Shown here: one piece after another, positions 9,330-18,267 of the stretch
Layout: each line of letters begins with the position of its first letter
Position numbering within the stretch: position 1 is the stretch's first letter
Source: Prorocentrum cordatum
Taxonomy: Eukaryota; Sar; Dinophyceae; Prorocentrales; Prorocentraceae
DNA length: 47,500 nt
Direction of reading: 5' to 3'
NCBI GenBank assembly: GCA_963575745.1
Contig: CAUYUJ010000193.1
Span: 1 to 47,500 of the forward strand
Notes under the pieces: model-generated
Told to the model about the DNA's origin: nothing
Databases searched by the model: none
Seen by the model: the letters and a program-made list of their open reading frames with translations, nothing else
Translations under genes and position numbers: made by a program

Positions 9330-11196
9330 GTCAGAACGCGATGAAGCTGCAGGCGCAGCTTCGTCATTTCCCTCTGCCCCCGCTGATGAACATTTGGATC
9401 TCGGGCACGGTGGCGTGAGCGTCGGGTCTGATATATCTAAGACGGGTGAGTTGGAGGGCAAATCTTCTCCACCTGCCATCGCAGGCACAATCATGTCGGT
9501 GAATGCGAGCTCGTTCGGCCCGCTGTTCGACTTTCTGGCCGTGGTGAAGGCCAAGATCATTTGCGCGCAGGAGACGAGGATCGTGGAGTCACGCCTCGGG
9601 GAGTTCCAGCACCGCGCCAAGGACCTCGGCTTCCACGGCATGTGGGCACCAGCCTTGGCGACCAACGCCAAGGGCCCGCAGGCCAACCACTGTGGGGTTG
9701 CAATCCTGGTGCCCACGAATGTGATGATCACGAAGCCTCCAGACGGCGACCCCATTATTTATCCAGGCAGAGTGGTGGCCAGCTTTGTCAATTGGGGAGT
9801 CCCTGGTGGAGTGATTGTGGTCAGTGCATACTTGGTGACAAGCACCGGTCTGACCGGTGAGAATCTTTCCATACTGTGGGCCATCGCTCAGAGAGTCGCT
9901 TTCTGGAATGCTGCGGGCTTTGACTGGATCTTAGCTGGTGACTGGAATTCTGATATAGCAGCTCTGAATGCGAGGGGGTGGATTGAGTCTCTGGCTGGGT
10001 TTCCTTACACTCCACCGTCGGCCACGTGCTGCAAGGAGGACGGCAACTCGAAGATTGACTACTTCATTGCGTGTGCAAATTTGTCGTCACGGCTCGGGAC
10101 AGCAGTGGTGGTGGACACGTACGGCACCATACCCCCTCCGCACTACCCAGTAAGCATTGATCTCCTGGGCAGCGATAGGCCAGCATGGTGTCTTGTGCCA
10201 GACGAGCCGAGGGCATTCCCAGTTACTCCTCCATGTGGGTGCGCGAGGTTCCCGTACCCGTGGGATGTTGTTGATCATATTTTCTTGGAAGTGAAGGAGG
10301 TTTCAGATCTTGCCCGAGTTTGGGACACTGTGCTTGATGGTGTCGATTTTGAGCTGGCTGGGCGCTATGACAAGGTTGACAACGATGCGATTTCTTTCGT
10401 CGGGCGTTCGGGCCCTCCACGTTTCAAGTGGAAGCTGTTGGCTTGGGAACCTCCGCGCCGTCGTACTTATCGCGAGCCAAAGGTCTATGCGTGGGCGACG
10501 GTCAAAAGATGGTGTCAGCATCTCAGGTCGGAGCGTGATCGACTGGGCAGGTTCTGTCAACGGTTACAGTTGGCTTCGGTGGTCTGCCAGCTTACGCCCC
10601 TGCAGTACACCAAGGTGCTGCAGGCTTTCTACGAGGTGGACCAGTACTGCCGTAGGATCGTCCGCGACAAGAAGACCTGCCACCACTTGGACCAGGACAC
10701 CGTCGACTTTCTGCTGCGAGGCTTGGGCATGATCGGCGACGCCGACTTCGACTCAGGTTTGGACAACATCATTCTGAAGGCCGACGCGGTGTTGAAGGCA
10801 GCGAGGTCGGACTCGGAGCAGGCCTGGCGAGGCTGGGCCAAGCAGGCGTTCCTGGGAGGGGCCAGTCAGGCCCACGCTGCCTCCAAGGTGCGCGGCAAGC
10901 AGGAGCAGCTCAACTTTGACGTGGACGCCCAGCCGTACCTGCTGGCAAACCACACCCTCGACGTGTGGGAGGGCGTCTGGCGACGCCATGACTTGTCGCC
11001 CCCAGAGCTGCCGCCAGGCCATGAGAGCTGGCCTGCTCTGCCCGGGCTCGACCACCACCAAGTGCGGGCTGCCATTCGCAAGTTTTCGACGCGTGCGGCA
11101 GCTGGGCCGAGCCATATTTCACCTAGATGCCTGGACGCTCTGTCGGACCAGGCGCTCGAGCGCATCGCCAAGATGTTTTTGCTTTTCGAGCAGTAG
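9262..11196 (+). CDS. LINE ORF2, endonuclease part (ends at in-frame TAG)
   Basis: This 644-codon frame carries an AP-endonuclease-like (exonuclease-endonuclease-phosphatase) domain at residues about 78-300, which nicks target DNA in LINEs. Visible catalytic positions are N81 in SVNASS, E104 in CAQET, D227 and N229 in GDWNS, D266 in SKIDYF and H294 in PPHYP. A long linker follows; near residue 615 the SHISPRCL segment is typical of the region before the RT domain. The frame ends at TAG 11194-11196, but the RT continues in the same frame directly afterwards. The TAG therefore looks like a nonsense change inside one ORF2, probably from CAG. The true start is uncertain (9262, 9493, or upstream at 8622 with a frameshift). 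Confidence 0.88.
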   Translation: MMPIGKPTTLFPLFARTPSEIRKSERDEAAGAASSFPSAPADEHLDLGHGGVSVGSDISKTGELEGKSSPPAIAGTIMSVNASSFGPLFDFLAVVKAKIICAQETRIVESRLGEFQHRAKDLGFHGMWAPALATNAKGPQANHCGVAILVPTNVMITKPPDGDPIIYPGRVVASFVNWGVPGGVIVVSAYLVTSTGLTGENLSILWAIAQRVAFWNAAGFDWILAGDWNSDIAALNARGWIESLAGFPYTPPSATCCKEDGNSKIDYFIACANLSSRLGTAVVVDTYGTIPPPHYPVSIDLLGSDRPAWCLVPDEPRAFPVTPPCGCARFPYPWDVVDHIFLEVKEVSDLARVWDTVLDGVDFELAGRYDKVDNDAISFVGRSGPPRFKWKLLAWEPPRRRTYREPKVYAWATVKRWCQHLRSERDRLGRFCQRLQLASVVCQLTPLQYTKVLQAFYEVDQYCRRIVRDKKTCHHLDQDTVDFLLRGLGMIGDADFDSGLDNIILKADAVLKAARSDSEQAWRGWAKQAFLGGASQAHAASKVRGKQEQLNFDVDAQPYLLANHTLDVWEGVWRRHDLSPPELPPGHESWPALPGLDHHQVRAAIRKFSTRAAAGPSHISPRCLDALSDQALERIAKMFLLFEQ

Positions 11197-11229
11197 CTGT
11201 CCTGGCCTCCTGAGCGGGTCTACAGTGAA

Positions 11230-14200
11230 ATGGTTCGCTTACCTAAACCAGATGGGGACACACGCTTGATTGTGTTATCTCATGCGCTGGTTCGCATTTG
11301 GGGCAAGCTCAGGAGACCAGTCTCGGCAGCGTGGCAGGCTGGCTACCAGTGCGACCAGATGTGGGGCACGAGAGCGGGCCACACGTCCACAGATTCGGCT
11401 TTCGATCATAATATTCAGCAGGAGGTGGCGGAGTTGTTGGGGGAACATACATGTACAATCTTATTAGATATGAGCAAATGTTATGATATGGTTGACCCAC
11501 ATGCGCTGCTCCGAGAAGGCCAGGCTCTTGGGTTTCCACTGCGTCTTCTTTGGCTCCTCATTCAGAGCTACCAGCAGCCCCGTCGAATAAGGGCCTTTGG
11601 GAGCGTTTCTCGAGCTTTTCGGTCCTTCCAGGGGATCCTGGCAGGGTGTACCCACGCCACATATGTCCTGTACCTGCTCACCTATAGGTCGGTGCAGAGG
11701 GTCTCGAAGGTCTCCCCCACGGTGACCCCGAGGACGCTCATGGACGATGTAGGGCTCGAGCGTACCTCCCAGGACCCCAAGGAGGCCAAGTACCTTGCGC
11801 TTGCAGCGAAGGGTTTCATCCAGGACTCCAAGGGCCTCGGCATGATCTTGAAGGCGTCGAAATCTGGGGCTGTTGCTGGTTCTCGGAAGTTCTGGAAGGG
11901 GGTGCAGCACCACATGGGCTCCATGAAGATCCCGTACAAGGGCCACATGAGGAACCTAGGTCACGAGCTCACGGGGCCCAAGGTTGTTCGGGGTATGGAA
12001 AAGAAGCGCCTCGAACAGCTTAGAGAGAGGAAGGCGAGGTTTTCCATGCTGAAGTCTGCGGTCGGCAAGGTCTCGACGGCTTTGTGGCGCACAGGCGCCC
12101 TTCCATCAGTGGCGCACGGTGCGGCAGTTGCTGGCGTAAGCGACGTTGCACTTCGAGAGCTGCGCCTTTTCGCGGCCGTCTTGAACGGCGCGCCAGGCAG
12201 ATTTAACACGGGTGTGGCCGCCTACTTGATCAGCCACAAGAGCGAATTCTACGATCCTATCTACCACGCCACAATAGCCATAGTAATTAAATTTGCGGAG
12301 TGGGTCTGGGACGGTAGAATACCCGACGGTCGTCTACATCGGGCTTGGGAGGCTCTTCGAGATAAGATCGGCACGCTGTCCTGGGCTAACACTCGGGGCC
12401 CGATCGGGGCCTGCTGGTTGACGTTACGACGCATTGGTTGGAACTTAGTATCTAGTCATATGGTGGCTGATGATCTAGGCATTGTTTTCGACTTGCGTGT
12501 TATGTGCCCTGCCGACCTGAAGGTTTTCCCCACCCAGGGGATCCAGCGTTGGCAGGACGAGCGGCTGCTCAAGCATTTTTATACAGCTGAGCCTGACGAG
12601 CAGATATGGCACCGAGGCTTACGCAACTCGGTGACGAGTATCAAGTGTGTTCGTGGACTTGGGGCCCTCCAAGCGCACTGGTCAGGGGACCTCCCCATAC
12701 CTCAGCTCCAAGATGCCCGTCAAAAGATCCCAATCAGGCCGTGTGCAGCTTGTGGGGCCCAGTCTCAGGGTATTTGGGGCCACGTGCTTTACGATTGCCC
12801 CGAGCTGCTCACGCAGCGCCAGGACTTCTTGGACATCTCAGAGTACTTGGAGGCAACCAGAGGCATGCTCTTGAAGGGGGGCGAGTGGTATGAGGGGCGT
12901 CTGGCTTGGGAGTCCAACTACCTGGTCTTTGGGGCCCCCGCTCCTCCTGCGGGTATCCCTGGGCTCGACACAATAAATTCGGAAGTTCTCCTGTGGGGCG
13001 ACACCGATGGGCCTTGGGGCCCCAAGAGCTATACCGACGGTTCGGGCTTCGCCTCCAGTGTTCCAGAGACTAGGCGGTGCGGGTACTCATGCATCCAGCT
13101 GGACCCCAAGACCCTGCTGCCAGTCCGTGCAGTCAACGGACCGCTGCCCTTCTTTGTGCAGACCGTTGGCCGTGCTGAGAGATATGCTATCAAAATGGGT
13201 GTGGAATTTCATCCTGATCATGAGCTGTTCGTGTCTGACCTCCTGGGGCTGGTTACTGAGGGCAAGTCTTGGGATCAATCCCTTCAGCGCGGCCGAGGCA
13301 AGCACGCCAGGATATGGCGCGAAATTTTTCAGGTTGCTCGGCGTCGAGTGCTCGCGTACCCAATCCGTTTCGAGTGGACTCCTGCACACCGTGACCCCGA
13401 CAGTGTGCTGGATAATCCTGATGAGTTGGAGAACTGGCTCGGCAATGCCTGGGCTGATTACTTCGCCAAGGCAGGTGCGGCGCACCACGTGATCGCCAAC
13501 GCGATCTCGGAGTCGCTCACAGAGGCTTTGAAAATCCATAAGGCCACGCTGCAGTTTGTGTCGTGGGCATGTATACGCGTCATTGTCTCGGAGAGTTGGG
13601 GCCGAGGTCCTCCGCCGCCCGTTCAGGATCCAGAGGCTCGTGAGGTTCTGGGTCAGCCAGTGTTGTTCGGCCGTGATTCAGATCATGATCTATGGTGGTG
13701 CAGGAGACTCAAGGAGCATAGGTGCAGGAGATGTGGGAGATCGGCTCGCTCGGACTCGACTTTAGCTTGGCTTAGGACAGGTTCGGGAAGGAAATGTGAG
13801 CCCTCTAGCCTCCAGAGCCTGGCCTGTGCGGAATGGTTTAAGAATTCGGGGGAGGTCTGGGTCAAAGCGTCGGACCCCCGTATTGCCCCGTCCCAAGTGC
13901 TCGTCGCGGACTTTTTGGGTGAGGGGCCTCGCGAGGCCTCGGAGGGACCCCTTCCTGGGCCCGTGGACCCTCCCCAGCAGCCTGAGAGCGGCGAGGCTTC
14001 AAACAGTTCAGGGTCGACCGAGCTCATAGCCGAGTTTGCGGCTCTGGGTCACGATGTCTTCTGTGTGAATTCGGTCTACTGTTGCCGTACGTGTGCTGGC
14101 ACGACGACCCTCGAGACGTCTCGGAGCGTTCGGAAGCTCCGTCGTCCTTGTGCTGGGCTCTCAGAGAATCCGAGCACGAGGGCCAACCAGCTGGGGTTGA

Positions 14201-14265
14201 TCGATAGGATCTTCCACGGCCGCCAAGGGCGCTCCAAGCGCCCCGAGGGCAAAGCGCAGACGTAA
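11230..14265 (+). CDS. LINE ORF2, reverse transcriptase and RNase H part
   Basis: This frame continues ORF2 after the TAG; 11197-11229 is open too, and 11230 is only the first Met. RT motifs, counted from 11230: MVRLPKPDG (1-9), motif A LLDMSKCYD (D80), motif B QGILAGC (134-140), and motif C LMDDV (D172, D173), where most LINEs have Y/F-A-D-D. A CCHC knuckle follows (C505, C508, H518, C523). RNase H type I motifs are YTDGSG (D603), E650, D670, EWTPAH (H720) and WAD (D743). Two Cys-rich segments lie near the C-terminus (CRRLKEHRCRRCG and CVNSVYCCRTCAG). The stop is TAA. The catalytic residues are all present, so the damage seems limited to the upstream lesions. Confidence 0.93.
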   Translation: MVRLPKPDGDTRLIVLSHALVRIWGKLRRPVSAAWQAGYQCDQMWGTRAGHTSTDSAFDHNIQQEVAELLGEHTCTILLDMSKCYDMVDPHALLREGQALGFPLRLLWLLIQSYQQPRRIRAFGSVSRAFRSFQGILAGCTHATYVLYLLTYRSVQRVSKVSPTVTPRTLMDDVGLERTSQDPKEAKYLALAAKGFIQDSKGLGMILKASKSGAVAGSRKFWKGVQHHMGSMKIPYKGHMRNLGHELTGPKVVRGMEKKRLEQLRERKARFSMLKSAVGKVSTALWRTGALPSVAHGAAVAGVSDVALRELRLFAAVLNGAPGRFNTGVAAYLISHKSEFYDPIYHATIAIVIKFAEWVWDGRIPDGRLHRAWEALRDKIGTLSWANTRGPIGACWLTLRRIGWNLVSSHMVADDLGIVFDLRVMCPADLKVFPTQGIQRWQDERLLKHFYTAEPDEQIWHRGLRNSVTSIKCVRGLGALQAHWSGDLPIPQLQDARQKIPIRPCAACGAQSQGIWGHVLYDCPELLTQRQDFLDISEYLEATRGMLLKGGEWYEGRLAWESNYLVFGAPAPPAGIPGLDTINSEVLLWGDTDGPWGPKSYTDGSGFASSVPETRRCGYSCIQLDPKTLLPVRAVNGPLPFFVQTVGRAERYAIKMGVEFHPDHELFVSDLLGLVTEGKSWDQSLQRGRGKHARIWREIFQVARRRVLAYPIRFEWTPAHRDPDSVLDNPDELENWLGNAWADYFAKAGAAHHVIANAISESLTEALKIHKATLQFVSWACIRVIVSESWGRGPPPPVQDPEAREVLGQPVLFGRDSDHDLWWCRRLKEHRCRRCGRSARSDSTLAWLRTGSGRKCEPSSLQSLACAEWFKNSGEVWVKASDPRIAPSQVLVADFLGEGPREASEGPLPGPVDPPQQPESGEASNSSGSTELIAEFAALGHDVFCVNSVYCCRTCAGTTTLETSRSVRKLRRPCAGLSENPSTRANQLGLIDRIFHGRQGRSKRPEGKAQT

Positions 14266-14430
14266 CTCGTCTTGCCTCCCCTGGGAGCGGTTTCGCGGCG
14301 TCGGTTTTCCCTGGCCCTCGCCCGCCCTCTCAGTACATAATATTTCCGCCGCTTCGCGGCCCCTCAGGGTTCTCATTTGTTCCTGAGGCGTGTTCGACTC
14401 GGACGCGCTCTCAGCGGCCCTCACCCTCAC
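14266..14430 (+). other. LINE 3' UTR with small hairpin
   Basis: The 165 bp between the ORF2 stop and the CTC tract contain a perfect GCCGC-TTC-GCGGC hairpin (14348-14360). There is no poly-A tail. The UTR passes into CTC triplets, so either the element ends in a CTC tail or it was inserted into CTC DNA. Confidence 0.6.
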
Positions 14431-14652
14431 CTCCTCCTCCTCCTCCTCCTCCTCCTGCTCCTCCTCCTCCTGCTCCTCCTCCTCCCCCTCCTCTCCTCCT
14501 CCTCCTCCTCCTTCAAAAAAACTCCTCCTCTCCTCCTCACCCCTCACCTCCTCCTCCTCCTCCCCCCCATCCTCCTCTCCCCTCACTCCTCCTCCTCGCG
14601 CCTCCTCCTCCTCCTCCTCCTCCTCCCTCCTCCTCCTCCTCCTCCTCCTCAT
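14431..14652. repeat. (CTC)n microsatellite abutting the LINE 3' end
   Basis: CTC triplets with TGC and CCC interruptions, and one short A run (CAAAAAACTCC) near 14515-14521. Confidence 0.95.
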
Positions 14653-15160
14653 TGTTTCCCTCTACCGTAGGAGAGTCAGCTACGAGAGCTGATCCGCGGA
14701 CCCCCCTCCCCTTGCCATCCCCCCAATACCGTCGGACCGGAGCTGCTCTTCTTGGCATCGCTCGGACTTGCGCATTTTGTTGTGGCGAGGACTACTGTAG
14801 ACTCGCTCGCGCTCAGAGTCACCCGCGCTCAGTCCCTCGTGCTCATTTCAATCGTCTTCGTTCGTGTGGTGTATCCTGCCGCACATGTCGGCACACCCTT
14901 CAGACGTTCGTGGCCCCACAGGGAACGCCGCCGAAGAATCTATCAAGAGTTGCGGTCATGTGGTTGGGTCTTTCGCCAGGCTCGTTTTTTGGCGAGGACC
15001 ATCGAGGACCCTCTCGGGCAATCCTGCGAGAAAAGGCGCGCGGGAAGCCGAGAGATGCACGGGGAGCCTTGCCGCGAAGGTGGCGGCTCACGGGTCCTCG
15101 GCGCTTTCTTGGCCGCCTTCGGCCCCCCGGGCCCCATGCCAGCTCCTTTTCCCCCAAATT
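14653..15160. other. Stretch without confident gene; short dispersed-repeat pieces
   Basis: A piece at about 14670-14730 (GTCAGCTACGAGAGCTGATC, then C-rich DNA with GCCATCCCCCC) matches 37238-37300. The segment 14800-14850 resembles the CTCAGACTC minisatellite at 3690. Overlapping open frames have no features I would defend. Confidence 0.5.
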
Positions 15161-15161
15161 G

Positions 15162-15497
15162 GGGGGCCACATGCGAACCCTACCCCTACCCCCCACGATT
15201 TCTGAGGGGGAGGGTGGGGTTCACTTCGTTCGGGAGCTCCCCAGCGAAGTGAACCCCACCTCCTCCTCCTCCTCCTCCTCCTCCTCTCCCTCCTCCTCCT
15301 CCTGCCCTCCTCCTCCTCACCCCTCCTCCTCCTCCTCCCCCTCCTCCTCCTCCTCCTCCTCCTTCTCCTCCTCCTCCTCCTCCTCCTCCTCCCATCCTCC
15401 TCCTCCTCCTCTCCTCCTCCTCCTCCTCCTCCTCCTCCTCCTCCTCCTCCCCCTCCGAAATCGTGGGGGGTAGGGGCAGGGCTCGCAGGTGGCCCCC
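15162..15497. repeat. Foldback element F1, copy with CTC tract expanded inside
   Basis: The left arm begins GGGGGCCACATGCGAACCC and contains CCCCCCACGATTTC. It runs through GGGGTTCACTTCGTTCGGGAG to the centre near 15238. The complementary right arm starts GCGAAGTGAACCCCACC. After about 190 bp of CTC triplets (15256-15452) it resumes with GAAATCGTGGGGGG and ends GGTGGCCCCC. Compared with the compact copy at 42792-42951, the pyrimidine word CCCTCCCCCTC of the right arm has been replaced by the CTC array. Confidence 0.85.
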
Positions 15498-15633
15498 TGC
15501 AAAGTGCCCCCCCTCGCGTCGCGGCCACAAGGACACGGCGGATGGTTTTTTTGGCCGGCTTCCGTCCTTGGGGACTCCTTCACTGGGCCCCGGGGCCGGT
15601 CACCATAACGATCCCTCGGGGGCTCCCAAACGG

Positions 15634-15850
15634 GGTGGTGACCACACCGTGTGGTGAGTCGGTGGGGATTCGGGGTCACCGCACGGTTTTGGGACTTGGG
15701 TCGTTCTCCGAGGATGTCTCGGGCGACTGGAGCCTCCAGGGTCCCAAGGCCGTGTGGTGACGGACCGTGCGGTGAGGTCTCTGCGGATTTCGAGGTCACC
15801 GCCAGGTCTGTCACCACACGGTTTTGGGACACCCAAATCCCACAGGATGC
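15634..15850 (+). repeat. Dispersed repeat R1, copy 1 (uninterrupted)
   Basis: This segment matches 38184-38605 over blocks such as GTGGGGATTCGG, GGGTCGTTCTCCGA, GGTCCCAAG, GACGGACCGTGCGGTGAGG and TTCGAGGTCACCGC. The other copy has MITE family 1 inserted where this copy reads GCACGGTTTTGGGACTTGG (15681-15699). It thus preserves the empty site. Confidence 0.8.
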
Positions 15851-15949
15851 ACAGCCGGCCCCCTCGAAAGGGTCGAGAATGACGGAAGCAGGCCTTGCGC
15901 TCTCCTTACCCAGAGATCCGCTGTCTGGACTTGTTTCAATGCGGGGTCC

Positions 15950-16135
15950 ACCACAGTGGAGACCCATGCCAAGAAGCACCCTGCTTGCCTCCAGGGTGCC
16001 CTGGGTTTCTCGGGTTGCCCTTGGTCTTGCTACGGGAAGCGTGACAATCCCACACCAAACATCCATGGACGTCCAGGGTCTCAGGTTGGGTTTCTTGTGG
16101 ACGGTTTTGCGGTCGGGCCCCTACCATAACACTTC
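15950..16135 (+). repeat. Dispersed repeat R2, copy 1
   Basis: The segment containing CAGGGTGCCCTGGGTTTCTC and GTTTCTTGTGGACGG is found in inverted orientation at 38785-38960. Identity is moderate. No gene is called. Confidence 0.7.
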
Positions 16136-16273
16136 CCGACCCCTTCCCTGGGGCCGCTTTTTGAGTCCTTCCCTTCCCGTCCCCCACGGGCCCGACGGAG
16201 GCCCCTCTGGGCCGACACAGCGGCCCAGAGCCTCCCGTCGTCGCTCTTTTACCAGGACGCGAGGATGTCAGGG

Positions 16274-16585
16274 CTACGTCGGGCGTGTCCCTCTACAGGA
16301 GGGACATCCAGAAATAGCCAAGAAACAGTCGGGGTACGATCGCTCGACTCCTGTCCCTGGGAGGAGGAGGAGGGGAGGAGGGAGGAAAAGGGAGTAGGAT
16401 GGGAGGAGAGGGGAGGAGGGAGGAAAGGAGGGAGGAGGAGGAGAGAGGAGGAGGGATGAGGATGAGGAGGGAGGACGAGGAGGGGGAGGAGAGGAGGAGG
16501 AGGAGGGTACCCTCTTTGGCTGTTTTCTGCACATTTCTTTGGTTTTTCCTCCACACGCCCTGCAGTGGCACACGGCACGACCTGC
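16274..16585 (+). mobile_element. MITE family 2, copy with GGA tract inside
   Basis: It begins GTCGGGCGTGTCCCTCTACAG, identical in its first 20 bases to the left end of the complete copy at 28647. The CCAGAAATAGCCAAGAAACAG segment continues the similarity. At about 16359-16508 a GGA array interrupts it. Beyond the array, TTTTTCCTCC and CCCTGCAG...GGCACGACCTG match the right end of the complete copy with several differences. Confidence 0.6.
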
Positions 16586-16715
16586 ACGTGTCGGGGCCTT
16601 CCCCGCCCGCCGGAAGGTCACCGGCCTGGACACACATCCCTTGTCCTGTGCTGGCCCGAGGCTCGGTCACATGCCACTCTTGTCAGTATGTGCAGGCCTC
16701 CTGGGTCTGAGGCTG

Positions 16716-16889
16716 GCTCCTCCTCCTCCTCTCCCCCTCCTCCTCCTCCTCCTCCTCCCCTCTCCTCCTCCTCCTCCTCCTCCTCCTCCTCCTCCTCCTC
16801 CTCCTCCTCCTCCTCCTCCCTCCCCTCCCCCTCCCTCCTCCCCCCTCCTCCTCCTCCTCCTCCTCCTCCTCCTCCTCCTCCTCCTCCTC
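16716..16889. repeat. (CTC)n microsatellite
   Basis: CTC triplets with CCCCTCC variants; a pyrimidine-only tract. Confidence 0.94.
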
Positions 16890-17022
16890 GTCACGAGGCC
16901 ACTCTTCGGGACTCCTTTCTATTTTTTCTGAGGGCGGAGATCCCTGAGATTGTTGTCACCGCCTGTGGGCGTGTCAAGCTTAGGGATAGGCATTAAGCTC
17001 GAGGCTGGTCAAGAAGGCCCCT

Positions 17023-17354
17023 GCTCCTCCTCCTTCTCCGCCACCTCCTCCTCCTTCCCCCCCCCCCCCCCCCCCCTTTCCCCTCCTCCTCCTCCTCCCC
17101 CTCCCTCCTCCCCCCCCCCTCATCCTCCCCCTCCTCCTCCTCCTCGTTCCTCCTCCTCCTCCTCCCCTCCTCCTCCTCTCCTCCTCCTCCTCCTCCTTCC
17201 TCCTCCTCCTCCTCCTCCTCCTCCTCCTCCTCCTCCTCCTCCCCCTCCCTCCCTCCTCTCTCCTCCTGCTCCTCCTCCTCCCCCTCCCTCCTCCCCCTCC
17301 TCCTCCTCCTCCTCCTCCTCCTCCTCCTCCTCCTCCTCCTCCTCCTCCTCCTCC
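17023..17354. repeat. (CTC)n microsatellite with poly-C run
   Basis: About 330 bp of CTC-type pyrimidine tract, including a C run at about 17056-17079. The following 17355-17570 shows no gene. Confidence 0.94.
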
Positions 17355-17580
17355 TTGCTGCCTTCGCCGCGTCCTCGAGTGTTCGAGCGCAGGACTCTCC
17401 CAGATCACCAGGTGTGTGTGTGTTTTTCCGGATTCTACATGGCAGACGCTCTACGAGAGCGCGTGAAAGCCGCAAACTGAAAGCCGTGCGCGTCCCGCTC
17501 GGCTTTCAGCGGAAGAGGTTCGCCCTCGCCCCGCAGATCAAAACACATGTCTTATGAGGTCTGTAGGTTCTCATGCTATA

Positions 17581-17738
17581 CACCTCAGGCGATGGTTAAG
17601 CAAACCCAAGTTTTCGGCCTGAGTCTCGATTATTCTTAATGTTTCCATGCACATCCTAAGATTTCGATGGAAATTCTGGGCTTCTACTCAAGTTCTGAGA
17701 CTATGAATTTCTTAACCCATGATTTCTTAAGCATTTCG
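17581..17738 (+). mobile_element. MITE family 3, copy 1, with exact 9-bp target duplication
   Basis: This 158-bp element is flanked by identical CATGCTATA at 17572-17580 and 17739-17747. Imperfect inverted ends share the core ATGCTTAAGAAA (ATGGTTAAGCAAA on the left here). The interior matches 23665-23821 closely, for example GTCTCGATTATTCTTAA and CAAGTTCTGAGACTATGAAT. A 9-bp duplication is characteristic of Mutator-type elements. No coding capacity is seen. Confidence 0.85.
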
Positions 17739-17918
17739 CATGCTATAGCACGGTTATGCTGGCTGGTGTAGACATATATAGTTTCTACATGCTAGATGCT
17801 AGATGCTAGATGTTGCGGGTGTTAGAGATGTAAAAGGTAGATGAGTTTACATGCCAGATGCTATAGCATAACTCCGATCGGCTCTCATCTTATCACATGG
17901 CCATGCTCTTCTTCTAAG
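17739..17918. other. AT-richer stretch, GCTAGAT short repeats
   Basis: It contains three direct GCTAGAT repeats near 17785-17810. It ends in a pyrimidine tract and AG (CTTCTTCTAAG), which I take as the acceptor of the next exon. Confidence 0.5.
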
Positions 17919-18070
17919 ACCCAGCAGACCCCGGGAGGCCCCGGCGAGCCCCGGCGCGGCCGCCGGAGAGCAGGCCGAGGGCGCGCGCGGCGCGGCGGCC
18001 GGCGGTGCGGCGGCGCGGCCGCGCGAGCGGGGGCGCGGCGCGGAGGCCGAGGACGGGCGGCTCCAATCAG
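17919..18070 (+). CDS. Candidate exon A, Ala/Gly/Arg-rich
   Basis: After the acceptor CTTCTTCTAAG an open frame encodes PSRPREAPASPGAAAGEQ and continues Ala/Gly/Arg/Glu-rich to ...EDGRLQS. GC content is very high and acidic and basic residues alternate, as in the other exons here. I place the donor at TCAG|GAGGGG, a GA-type donor, in phase 1. This joins in frame to 18677. GA and GC donors are known in dinoflagellates. Function unknown. Confidence 0.4.
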
Positions 18071-18089
18071 GAGGGGCACAATGAGTCGT

Positions 18090-18174
18090 CCACTCCCAGG
18101 GAAAATATGGGAAGATATGGCAAGTGGGTGGGGGAAGACAAGAGCCCAGAGAATATCGGAATATGTGTGTGTGT

Positions 18175-18223
<49 letters not shown>

Positions 18224-18235
18224 AGGGCCCCTTCA
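18090..18235 (+). repeat. Dispersed repeat R4, copy 1, with (TG)n
   Basis: The block around AATATGGGAAGATATGGCAA and GGGGGAAGACAA resembles 37345-37470. Here it is followed by a pure TG run (18164-18220). Confidence 0.7.
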
Positions 18236-18267
18236 TCAGAGAGGGGGTCCCGAGGTCGGCATCGTTG

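Larger units (their letters stand above)
7337..14430 (+). mobile_element. Non-LTR (LINE-type) retrotransposon with spliced leader at its 5' end
   Basis: The element runs from the spliced leader at 7337 to the start of a CTC tract near 14431, about 7.1 kb. It has a 5' UTR, ORF1 (7529-8578), a repeat-bearing spacer or leader frame (8622-9329), ORF2 (9262-14265, broken by TAG at 11194-11196) and a short 3' UTR. ORF2 order is endonuclease, reverse transcriptase, CCHC knuckle, RNase H, C-terminal Cys motifs; no LTRs are seen. It appears full length but inactive, as ORF2 needs several lesions undone. The target duplication cannot be seen because both flanks are CTC microsatellite. Confidence 0.94.

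Noticed and set aside
9310-9345. Intron donor (ACGTAAGT) explaining the ORF2 frame change
   Set aside because: No matching acceptor that would restore the frame was found, and an intron inside a retrotransposon ORF that passes through RNA is unlikely. A small indel is simpler.
7832-9367. 511-codon minus-strand open frame opposite LINE ORF1
   Set aside because: It lies antisense to a clear zinc-finger/coiled-coil ORF1 and has no features of its own.
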